6,336 nt of DNA from Bryobacterales bacterium (GCA_025456495.1 JALOKO010000240.1:1-6336); one strand, 5' to 3'; positions 1 to 6,230 are shown, numbered from the stretch's first letter. Notes: generated by a model not told the origin, from the sequence alone. A program made the numbers and translations.

Positions 1-100
1 CGATCGTGCTTAACTTCTTGATACCCAATTGCGCAAAGACCATCGAACAGCAAAGCGCACTCAGGACAAACATCGACATACACCGTCGTGGCATGGACAT
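1..100 (-). CDS. N-terminus of an exported protein (partial, runs off the left edge)
   Basis: Reading the minus strand from the ATG at 100 gives 33 codons open to the window edge. The translation begins MSMPRRC, continues with the hydrophobic run MSMFVLSALCCSMVFA, then QLGIKKLSTI. This is a textbook Sec signal peptide: a short basic n-region, a hydrophobic core of about 15 residues, and a likely signal peptidase I cut after VFA. An AAGGAG sequence (positions 118-113) lies 12 nt before this ATG, a slightly long spacing. A second in-frame ATG at 94 would be 18 nt away and is less likely. The mature function cannot be told from ten residues. The gene follows the matrixin gene on the same strand after 233 bp, so it may be a separate transcription unit. 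Local GC is about half, lower than in the genes to the right. The plus strand is also open here for 47 codons, but that frame lacks any start context. Confidence 0.62.
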   Translation of the reverse strand, partial: MSMPRRCMSMFVLSALCCSMVFAQLGIKKLSTI

Positions 101-282
101 ACGGCAGCAAATCTCCTTGGCTCGAACAAAGAATGTTAACGAGTAACAGAACGAGTCTGACAGATGGAACATAGCCGACCGGGCATTCGATCGGAATCAT
201 GTCAGATTGGACACCAAGGAGTTACGAAACCATGACAGATGAGCGCACGAGAACCGCTGTATGCCGGATTCACAAGGATTGG

Positions 283-302
283 AAAAAGCGCCCAGGAGAG
301 CG
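283..302 (-). terminator. weak intrinsic terminator candidate after the matrixin gene
   Basis: On the minus strand, about 30 nt after the matrixin stop codon, CGCTC-TCCT-GGGCG can fold into a 5-bp stem (one G-U pair) with a 4-nt loop. It is followed after one C by five T residues. Position and order fit an intrinsic terminator, but the stem is short and the T run brief, so it may be chance. Confidence 0.35.
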
Positions 303-333
303 AGTCAGGTTAATCCTTCTCACCTTTGGGCAA

Positions 334-2985
334 CTACCGGGAGGCGGAAACGGAAACCACCGGAGATGGTGTGCCCTGATACTCCAACTGGATCCGGAAC
401 TGCCCGTCCTTCTCGGCACTACGCGGCAGTCGAACCTCGAAGTTCAGCCGGAATCGCCGATCATCGCTTGCGGATGAACCCGCGGGCTCATCCAGGGGAA
501 GCACCTGGAAACTGCTCACCGTCTGGCCATTGGCGCGAATCTTCAAGCTCTCGTAGATGTCCTTCGCCTGGCCTGCGCCAGGCAGTGCCGCCACCAATTC
601 GAACCTCCCCACAATTCCATCCAACAAACCTTGGGGAAGTTCGCGACGGAACACGGCGGCTTCCAAGATGCGCGCAGGCCGCTGCGGGAGTTCCAGGCCG
701 ATGGGGAGCGTGGCATAGCCATCAGCGCGCAGGGTCATGGCCTTCACCCCTGGCGCGATATCGTTGGGGATCTCGAACTGACAGTCCGGCGTCTCGGCAC
801 AACGCAAGGGAATCATCGTCTCGTCCAGCCACAAGGCCAGCCCCTGTGGAACCCCGCCAGAAACGGCGGAAGCAGGCAGGAACACTGAGCCTGGCGCGCC
901 GGGGTACAGCATTGGTCCACCGGTGTCTCGATTGAGGAATCTCCAGCCGTTGGGCAGCGCCGCCCCGCCAGCAGCCACCACATGCAGCGTGGCGGCCTCA
1001 GGATTGCGCGCCAGGTCGTTCCACAGCGTCAACCGCACAGGGCCGGGCGTCTCCCGCTCGTCGGTCGCCACGTTCATCCACAGGGTGCTTGCGTTCACCC
1101 GCCAAATTTTGCGTACAAGCACGCCCGGCTTGCCGAAGCTGGCATGCACATGGACCCCCGCAAACAGCGCTTCGGTAGCTTCCACCTTCACCAATACCTC
1201 GGCGCCGGCTGGCAGGTTTTCGGGCTGCACGCGAACCGCGCCCGTGGCCGCCAGCCGTGAAGGGGCAAGCGCGGGCTTCTCGGAAACAAACAACGAGCTC
1301 TGCCCGTCGCGCGACAGGGCCACCAATGGCACCAGCCTTGCATCCGTTGTGTGGGGGGTCCGTAACAGACTCTCCTGGCGCTTCGCCGCCGCGCCGTCAC
1401 CCGCAATCGCAGTGGCTTCCAGCCCATCCAGCAGGTAACTGTGAACCCCGCCCAGTTCATCGCCCCGCAGCCGCATTGCATCCAGGGAATCGCTCACCGG
1501 GCTTTCCCCCGCTGACTGAGGATCAGCCAGCAACTCCGTATGCACTTCCCGCACGCTGGGCGCCTGGTTCCCCACCATGAGGAACGCCGCCGGCTGCACA
1601 TAGACATCATCGCCGCGCTTCCAGACCAGCGTTTTCGGCCCCGAGACCGTGAATGGACTCACCGCGATATTCACCTGCAAAAAGGCCGGCGCCCAGGGAT
1701 AGGGGAAGGAGCCACCGGTTGGCACGCGGGCGCCAATGGCCTCCACAGTCAGCCCTTCCATCATCCGTTCGCCGTCGGTGAGCCCTGAAGCGAAGGCCAC
1801 CAGAAAGCGCTCTGGATCACTGGCCTGCACCACCGCCGGATTTACGGCAAAGCCATTCGGAAAGCTGTAGGTGGTCACGCCCCGAAAGGCGCTGGCCCCC
1901 CGCGCGGGCACGTCCAGGTCAATCCCGTTCACGGCCAAACCGGGCTGTACTTCCACCTGAAAGGCTTGGCGCCAATCCTCCACTCCGGGGAAAAACCGGG
2001 TAGCGAAGGTGGGTCCGGGAAGCAGCGAGCGCCCCTGCTCATCGCGAGGCAGCACAATTTGGCCGGGTCCTAAGCCATCCTGACTACTCGGGGGCACCGC
2101 CTGCGCGTACAGGTAGTAGCGGCCCGCCGGTAAGCCACGAATTTCATAGCTTCCGTCTGGAAAGGTGAGCGTACTTACCGCCTGACCGGACAGCAAAAGT
2201 GCTGTCACCGCCGCAAAATGCAATGGTTCGCCCTGCAAGGTGATCCGTCCGCGAATCACTCCCGTATCCTGCGCGAAGTACTTGTCCGGATAGAGAACAG
2301 CCACGCCGGCAAAGTCGTCCACCGCCAGCGGATCCGCTTTCGTTGTGGATCGTGTCACCCCGGTGGACATCACGCTGGAGGTGAACGTGTGCTGCAGCCC
2401 CACGGCGTGTCCCAACTCGTGCATGAGCGTCAGGAAGAACGCCTCACCGTAACTGGGGCGTTCCCGCAGATCGGCGTTCAGGATCACCATGCTCTTTCGA
2501 ATAGGAACAAAGTGCCCGTGCTCATCCTGCTTCACGTCGCCCACGGCAACCGGACCCGCCATGCCGATCACGCCAGGAGGCAACTCGTCCAGCAAGAGTT
2601 GGATGTGAGGCGTTTGCGAGTCCATCGACGCTGGCGCCTCCCCGGCATCGGCGAGGCGCAACGTCGCGTTGGGGACCGCTGACCACTTTTTCAAGGCCAA
2701 CCGCACCTGGCTGCTGACTCCGTCCCAGTGATCGCCTTCCGCCAATTGCGGTTCCGCCCCACGAGAGGTGACCACCGGAACCACGCCGCCGGGCAACCGT
2801 TGCAGGTCAAAGCGTTCTGGAATGGCCTGGCGCCGCCCGTCCACCTCACGCCAGTGCAGAAAAGGGTAATAGGCGCTGAGGGGGAGATTCGCGGCCAGCA
2901 GCAGGACAGCCAGCGCCGTCACCATGGTCCAGCGTGCGCGCGCCATGCCACGAATCCCAATCCCGGAATATGTGGGCGCCATCAT
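334..2985 (-). CDS. secreted matrixin-type zinc metalloprotease with a carboxypeptidase-regulatory-like domain and long C-terminal extension
   Basis: 883 residues. The N-terminus is a signal peptide: basic residues at 12-18, a hydrophobic core at about 21-37, and a probable cut after PLSA (residue 38). The catalytic domain spans about 40-235 and carries HELGHAVGLQH, with zinc ligands H189, H193 and H199 and general base E190. The Met-turn follows in SSVMS (M206). This is the metzincin/matrixin (M10-like) signature HExxHxxGxxH. No cysteine-switch propeptide is visible. Residues about 242-295 (GVIRGRI, DGSYEIRGLPAGRYYLYAQ) look like a carboxypeptidase-regulatory-type beta-sandwich. The remaining 590 residues are beta-rich with no motif I can name, perhaps TIG/Ig-like modules for wall or substrate binding. 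The start at 2985 is preferred because ATG overlaps the upstream stop as ATGA, with GAGG 9 nt upstream. M14 is a possible alternative that would shorten the n-region. Likely role: extracellular proteolysis; the substrate is unknown. Confidence 0.9.
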   Translation of the reverse strand: MMAPTYSGIGIRGMARARWTMVTALAVLLLAANLPLSAYYPFLHWREVDGRRQAIPERFDLQRLPGGVVPVVTSRGAEPQLAEGDHWDGVSSQVRLALKKWSAVPNATLRLADAGEAPASMDSQTPHIQLLLDELPPGVIGMAGPVAVGDVKQDEHGHFVPIRKSMVILNADLRERPSYGEAFFLTLMHELGHAVGLQHTFTSSVMSTGVTRSTTKADPLAVDDFAGVAVLYPDKYFAQDTGVIRGRITLQGEPLHFAAVTALLLSGQAVSTLTFPDGSYEIRGLPAGRYYLYAQAVPPSSQDGLGPGQIVLPRDEQGRSLLPGPTFATRFFPGVEDWRQAFQVEVQPGLAVNGIDLDVPARGASAFRGVTTYSFPNGFAVNPAVVQASDPERFLVAFASGLTDGERMMEGLTVEAIGARVPTGGSFPYPWAPAFLQVNIAVSPFTVSGPKTLVWKRGDDVYVQPAAFLMVGNQAPSVREVHTELLADPQSAGESPVSDSLDAMRLRGDELGGVHSYLLDGLEATAIAGDGAAAKRQESLLRTPHTTDARLVPLVALSRDGQSSLFVSEKPALAPSRLAATGAVRVQPENLPAGAEVLVKVEATEALFAGVHVHASFGKPGVLVRKIWRVNASTLWMNVATDERETPGPVRLTLWNDLARNPEAATLHVVAAGGAALPNGWRFLNRDTGGPMLYPGAPGSVFLPASAVSGGVPQGLALWLDETMIPLRCAETPDCQFEIPNDIAPGVKAMTLRADGYATLPIGLELPQRPARILEAAVFRRELPQGLLDGIVGRFELVAALPGAGQAKDIYESLKIRANGQTVSSFQVLPLDEPAGSSASDDRRFRLNFEVRLPRSAEKDGQFRIQLEYQGTPSPVVSVSASR

Positions 2986-3569
2986 TGCGAGGTTCCTCGC
3001 CGCTGGGTGGACGACGCGACGCGACTCCGCAGACCCGGCAGGCTCACCCGCATCCCCAGGTCATGGACCGGCAGACCCGTCTTCCGGTTCAGCAGCATGC
3101 CGTCACCAGGCTGACGCTCAGCCATGGCAACTCCGGCCCCGCGCCGCACTTCCAGCAGGCCCTGGGTCATCCCCACCAATTGAATTCTTCCGCTTCGTCC
3201 ACGCCACAGGAACAATACGTACTCTTTGCCGGGAAGCAACACCGGGACGCCAGAGAACACCTGCTGTCGGCCTCCAGTTCGTCCACCCGGCAGGGCTACC
3301 CGCAGCAGCCCGGGGGCTGTTTCCCCTTGCAGCACCTCACTCACGCGAACGCTGTACTCGGTGTACAGTACGGGTCCGCCGCTGGACGGCGCCGCCGGGA
3401 CGCCACCCGCGCCCGATTCCAAGCCCGCAACCCCTTCCACGCGACCGCGCACGATGTAGGTAGAGGAGGCGATTAACTCCTCCAGACTCATCTCCTGTAG
3501 GGTCACCGCCCATGCCGCTGGACATAGCCAGAGACAGAGCAGCGCCAGAATGGAACGCGCGTGTCGCAT
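2982..3569 (-). CDS. small secreted protein, operon partner of the matrixin
   Basis: 195 residues from the ATG at 3569. The N-terminus MRHARSILALLCLWLCPAAWA is a signal peptide with a likely cut after AWA. The mature part starts with SLEELIASSTYIVRGRV and contains YTEYSVRVSEVLQG, a PGG-type turn, LLPGKEYVLFLW and GLLEVRR, suggesting a compact beta-barrel or sandwich. I cannot name the domain. From memory, similar small exported proteins sit next to matrixin-type proteases in acidobacterial and myxobacterial genomes, which needs a search. The ATG is chosen because AGGGG lies 8 nt upstream; GTG codons at 3572 and 3578 are in-frame alternatives that add one or three residues. Its stop overlaps the matrixin start by 4 bp, so the two are almost certainly cotranscribed and translationally coupled. 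Possible roles are inhibitor, chaperone or targeting partner of the protease, all inferred. Confidence 0.82.
   Translation of the reverse strand: MRHARSILALLCLWLCPAAWAVTLQEMSLEELIASSTYIVRGRVEGVAGLESGAGGVPAAPSSGGPVLYTEYSVRVSEVLQGETAPGLLRVALPGGRTGGRQQVFSGVPVLLPGKEYVLFLWRGRSGRIQLVGMTQGLLEVRRGAGVAMAERQPGDGMLLNRKTGLPVHDLGMRVSLPGLRSRVASSTQRRGTSQ
2987..3000 (-). promoter_or_regulatory. inverted repeat covering the matrixin ribosome binding site
   Basis: GCGAGG-AA-CCTCGC on the minus strand ends one base before the matrixin ATG. As RNA it would form a 5-bp GC-rich stem with a GAAC loop, holding the Shine-Dalgarno GAGG in the left arm and loop. It lies inside the last codons of the upstream gene, so ribosomes finishing that gene would melt it. 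Regulation by coupling is inferred; the palindrome itself is directly visible. Confidence 0.45.
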
Positions 3570-3596
3570 CACTCCCACCCCTGCACGCCAACAACC

Positions 3597-3616
3597 AAAA
3601 GGATGGTCAACCTTTT
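3597..3616. promoter_or_regulatory. 20-bp operator-like palindrome in the divergent control region
   Basis: AAAAGG-a-TGGTCA-a-CCTTTT has six-base arms that are perfect inverted repeats, and the inner TG/CA bases also pair, so 16 of 20 positions are symmetric. It sits in the most A/T-rich part of the gap, 28-47 bp upstream of the small secreted protein's start and about 106 bp upstream of the amidohydrolase start. Size and placement suit a dimeric regulator site. No convincing -35/-10 pair could be assigned on either strand, and no regulator gene is in the window. Confidence 0.4.
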
Positions 3617-3722
3617 CAATTACTTAGAATCGGCCTTGGCGACCACCTGTGTCATTTGGGAACAGGCGGGCACTGGTTGCCGCGCAAGGTCTCGCACCGC
3701 CTGCGATATGCTGGGCATCGAC

Positions 3723-4526
3723 ATGTTCCCCATTACCGACGCTTACGGCCATTGTGGCCTTCGGAAGTTCCGCCCCATCGCCGACGTCAGGCGCATCACC
3801 GACCGCCATGGCGTCGCCCGCGCCAATCTGGTGCAGCACATGGGGGAATTCGACAACCAGTATCTGGCCGACATCGTTGGCGAGGAACCTGAGCGGTTCT
3901 CTGCCGTCTTCCTGGTGGACATTGAGGCCCCGGACGCAGTGCTCAGCATCCGGAAGTGGGCCAGCACCGGGCTTTTTCGTGGCATGCGGATGACCTCCGC
4001 ATCCATCCTCACCCACCCCGTGCTATGGCAGGAAGCCGCCAATCTCGGGCTGCACCTGGTGGTGAGCGGACCCTTCCCCGCGCCAGAAGCCGCCGCGATC
4101 AGTCGCTTTGCCGCCTCCAACGCCGGCAACTCCCTGCAACTGACACACCTTGGGCTACCGCAGCACGACGAGAGTCCGGCCTTCCCCTCCCTGCCCCCTG
4201 TGCTGGAGATGGCCAGCCAGCGCAACATCCACGTCCAGGTGTCCGGCATGCACCAGCGCGCCGCTGCTCCCTACACTGCACTGATCCCCGCCATCCAACA
4301 ACTCTGGGAAGCCTACGGAGAATCGCGGCTGGTCTACGGCAGCAACTTCCCGGTGATGGAAACAGACCAGGTTTACGAACTGGAGATCCACCTGATACGC
4401 AGCGGCCGCCTGGGCATTCCGGCAACCGCGGCCGAAGCGGTGATGGACGCCAACGCCCGTCGGCTCTGGTTCCAGCGCAACAGCCTGCGCGCGGGAAGCC
4501 TGGTCTGGCGCTGCGCTTTCAGCTAG
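3723..4526 (+). CDS. amidohydrolase_2-type TIM-barrel protein with altered metal-ligand motifs
   Basis: 267 residues from the ATG at 3723, close to the usual length for the compact amidohydrolase_2 family. Family marks are the opening MFPITDAYGHCG (strand 1), VQHMGEFDN (residues 37-46), LTHLGLP (H142), RLVYGSNFP (about 202-210) and the helix DANARRLWF near the end. The family usually has HxH on strand 1 and a catalytic/metal Asp in GSD-x-P. Here strand 1 reads Y8-G-H10 and the last motif reads GSN, with N208 encoded by AAC at 4344-4346. A metal-dependent hydrolase or decarboxylase reaction therefore cannot be assumed; the substrate is unknown. There is no signal peptide, so it is probably cytoplasmic. 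The frame is open back to 3561 and ATG codons at 3561, 3603 and 3708 are alternatives, but those residues do not resemble the family and no good ribosome binding site marks any start. It diverges from the matrixin operon and has no operon partner in the window. Confidence 0.78.
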   Translation: MFPITDAYGHCGLRKFRPIADVRRITDRHGVARANLVQHMGEFDNQYLADIVGEEPERFSAVFLVDIEAPDAVLSIRKWASTGLFRGMRMTSASILTHPVLWQEAANLGLHLVVSGPFPAPEAAAISRFAASNAGNSLQLTHLGLPQHDESPAFPSLPPVLEMASQRNIHVQVSGMHQRAAAPYTALIPAIQQLWEAYGESRLVYGSNFPVMETDQVYELEIHLIRSGRLGIPATAAEAVMDANARRLWFQRNSLRAGSLVWRCAFS

Positions 4527-4540
4527 CAGGCAGGGTGGGC

Positions 4541-4630
4541 TTGGCTTGCGCGATGGCGGCTTGGCTTGCGCGATGGCGGCTTGGCTTGCGCGATGGTGGC
4601 TAGGCTTGCAGGATGTTGGCCGGGCTTGCG
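4541..4630. repeat. 20-bp tandem repeat, four copies plus a partial fifth
   Basis: The unit TTGGCTTGCGCGATGGCGGC is exact at 4541-4560 and 4561-4580. It has one mismatch at 4581-4600 and several at 4601-4620. At 4621-4630 only the first half remains (CGGGCTTGCG). Copies decay from left to right. The unit length is not a multiple of three and the array lies between two convergent genes, so it is not coding. No stable hairpin forms within one unit. It begins 14 bp after the amidohydrolase stop codon. Confidence 0.9.
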
Positions 4631-4665
4631 ACCAGCCGGATTCGCCGGTGAGGGCGTATCGCGCC

Positions 4666-4691
4666 GGGGAGGGGTGCGGGTGGGCCGGGGG
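4666..4691 (+). other. G-quadruplex-forming motif
   Basis: The plus strand has five G tracts (4, 4, 3, 3 and 5 G) separated by loops A, TGC, T and CC. This meets the usual pattern of four or more tracts of at least three G with loops of 1-7 nt. It ends just before the rhomboid stop codon (4693-4695). Readthrough RNA from the amidohydrolase gene would carry the G-rich strand, and rhomboid mRNA the C-rich strand. The same bases can also form a GC hairpin (GGGTG 4678-4682 with CACCC 4699-4703, inner GGCC with GGCC). A role in transcription end or mRNA stability is only inferred; no T run follows. Confidence 0.55.
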
Positions 4692-4692
4692 C

Positions 4693-5442
4693 CTAGTTCA
4701 CCCAGCGATCGTCCTGGCGGTCGCGTTTACGCATGTATACCTGGAACTTGCGCTTGGCGCGACGGAGCTTATAGGCCTGGTATTCCTGCGTGAGATAGCC
4801 CACCAGGCTCATGCGGCGGCGACGCAGTTGCAGATAGCCGAAACCGAAAAGCATTCCCCCCAGATGCGCCAGGTGGCTGATGCCGCTCCCGGACTGGAAG
4901 GAACTGAAAAAGGCGATGGCGCCGATGATGGCCACAAAATAGCGGGCCGGGAGTGGGAACAAAAACATGAACAGGATCGTCCGATTGGGGTACAGCATGC
5001 CGTAGGCAAGCAGTAAGCCGTAGATGGCCCCGGAGGCCCCAATGGTGCGGACATCCATCGGCCCGTAGACTGAGCGGATGGCGAAATCCAGGAAGCCGGC
5101 GCCAATACCACAAACGAAATAGTATTTCAGAAAGAAACGGGTGCCCCAATCCCTCTCAAGATCGGTTCCAAACATCCAAAGGGTGAGCATATTGAACAGG
5201 ATGTGGAAGATACCCACCGGAGAATGCAGGAACAGATACGTGACAAACTGCCAGACGGCCCCGTAGTTCCAGACCATTGACGGGGAGAGTCCAAAGGGGG
5301 CGAAGATGTCTCCCATCCGCAGGTTGATGGCGAGGAACGACAGGACGAAGATGGCCGTATTGGAGATGAGCAGCCACTTGACGGCCGGGGGCACGGGACC
5401 GGGTCCGAAAGAGATGCTGCTGGATTGACGTCGGGCGGCCAT
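4693..5442 (-). CDS. rhomboid family intramembrane serine protease
   Basis: 249 residues with the six-helix rhomboid core: helices at about 21-42, 79-95, 104-122, 135-150, 157-180 and 188-205. The catalytic serine is S137 in the GASGAIYG motif and the partner histidine is H193 in HLAHLGG. The H80-x-x-x-N84 pair in HILFNMLTLW is the oxyanion-side motif, and residues 43-62 form the L1 loop region. The enzyme cleaves transmembrane segments of membrane proteins; the substrate cannot be predicted. The C-terminal 44 residues are strongly basic (RRRR at 207-210, then KLRRAKRKF and YMRKRDRQ) and should be cytosolic. The ATG at 5442 is the only start that keeps the first helix with its short tail, yet no Shine-Dalgarno is present in the preceding C-rich leader, so it may be leaderless or weakly translated. 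It diverges from the HExxH gene with 50 bp between the start codons. All active-site residues are intact. Confidence 0.95.
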   Translation of the reverse strand: MAARRQSSSISFGPGPVPPAVKWLLISNTAIFVLSFLAINLRMGDIFAPFGLSPSMVWNYGAVWQFVTYLFLHSPVGIFHILFNMLTLWMFGTDLERDWGTRFFLKYYFVCGIGAGFLDFAIRSVYGPMDVRTIGASGAIYGLLLAYGMLYPNRTILFMFLFPLPARYFVAIIGAIAFFSSFQSGSGISHLAHLGGMLFGFGYLQLRRRRMSLVGYLTQEYQAYKLRRAKRKFQVYMRKRDRQDDRWVN

Positions 5443-5453
5443 GGCGGTAGGGG
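5425..5453 (+). promoter_or_regulatory. sigma70-like promoter candidate for the HExxH gene
   Basis: TTGACG at 5425-5430 and TAGGGG at 5448-5453 are separated by 17 bp, and transcription would start about 30 nt before the ATG at 5493. The -35 box is good and the -10 box poor. The element lies across the rhomboid start codon, so the two genes would compete for the same DNA. Confidence 0.28.
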
Positions 5454-5492
5454 CGGGTACCCCCAGAATACCAGACCGGACGAAGGAGACAG

Positions 5493-6230
5493 ATGCGCAG
5501 ACGTACGGTTCCCAAAGTACGCGTTCCCGGGATCTGGCAACAGTTGTGGGACAAGTGGCGAGGGGAAGAAACCCGGGTCGTGCGATTCGGGAGTACGGCG
5601 GGGCTGGCGGCGCCGCGACGCGCGGCAGTCATCGACGGGGCAAACGACGCCCGGATTCCAAGGGAATTGCCGCTATTGGTGTTGCGATATCCCCGTTCAA
5701 AGGCGGGAAGGCGGGCGGCGTCCACACTGGAGAATGCCTACCGGCACCTGGCTACCGTGCTGCAACCCAGTCCGCTGGAGGTTTACCAGGAAATTCTGCC
5801 CTACCTGCCAGGAGCGGTGGTGGTGATTCTGCGGCAGCAGGACCCCGCGGGCTGTCTGGGACACGCGCGACCGGAGGGCATGGAATCCGAAACCACCCGT
5901 GCCCTGGCGTCAGAGATTGACACACGGGTGGGCGAGATCGACATGGCCTGGCAGCAGATTGCGCAATGGCAGCCGCAACCGCTAGCCAGCCTGGCCCTGG
6001 ATGCGTGGGCCGTGGACGAGGTGGAGCGGCGGCAGGACCAGGACCTGCGGGTACGCGTGGCGATGCTGACCGTGCTGTTTCACGAAATGGAGCATCTGGC
6101 GTTTCCTGAGCGGCCTGAGCATGAGGTGCGGCGGCGTAGCGACCGTTTCTATCAGCAGGTTTTGGCTGCCACCCTGGAAGAACGCGGACAGGTTTACGGA
6201 ATGGAGGCTTCCCCATCCCCGGGCTGGTAG
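5493..6230 (+). CDS. uncharacterised protein with an HExxH (HEMEH) zinc-binding motif
   Basis: 245 residues. AAGGAG at 5483-5488 stands 4 nt before the ATG, which fixes the start. I do not recognise the family. There is no signal peptide or membrane segment, so it is probably cytoplasmic. The first 75 residues are rich in arginine (MRRRTVPKVRVP). Residues 76-115 look helical, then a short strand VVVILR. Residues 133-205 are mostly helical and end in MLTVLFHEMEHLAFPER, with H197, E198 and H201 forming the minimal zincin signature. A possible third ligand follows at E206, H210 or E211, all closer than in classic gluzincins; E229/E230 are more distant candidates. The hydrophobic residues before the motif (VAMLTVLF) fit an active-site helix. 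It could be a small metallopeptidase, but HExxH alone also occurs by chance. It diverges from rhomboid and overlaps the next gene's end by 37 bp. Confidence 0.8.
   Translation: MRRRTVPKVRVPGIWQQLWDKWRGEETRVVRFGSTAGLAAPRRAAVIDGANDARIPRELPLLVLRYPRSKAGRRAASTLENAYRHLATVLQPSPLEVYQEILPYLPGAVVVILRQQDPAGCLGHARPEGMESETTRALASEIDTRVGEIDMAWQQIAQWQPQPLASLALDAWAVDEVERRQDQDLRVRVAMLTVLFHEMEHLAFPERPEHEVRRRSDRFYQQVLAATLEERGQVYGMEASPSPGW

Noticed and set aside
3..146. Plus-strand frame open for 47 codons from the window edge, as the end of a gene entering from the left
   Set aside because: The same stretch on the minus strand encodes a clear signal peptide with its own start codon and AAGGAG, which explains the region better; the plus-strand translation shows no recognisable motif.
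3661..3700. Sigma54-like promoter (GGGCAC and TTGCC)
   Set aside because: The two elements are separated by 3 bases rather than the required 5, so the -24/-12 geometry is wrong.
3561..3722. N-terminal extension of the amidohydrolase from upstream ATG codons (3561, 3603, 3708)
   Set aside because: The extra residues do not resemble the family, whose proteins usually begin a few residues before the strand-1 motif, and the region overlaps the divergent gene's start and the palindrome. 3708 remains possible.
4541..4630. CRISPR array
   Set aside because: The copies are directly adjacent with no spacers, and no cas genes are present.
4546..5016. Long plus-strand frame through the tandem repeats and across the rhomboid gene
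   Set aside because: The repeat unit is 20 bp, so its translation is only shifted copies of one sequence, and the remainder is antisense to a rhomboid gene with a complete active site.
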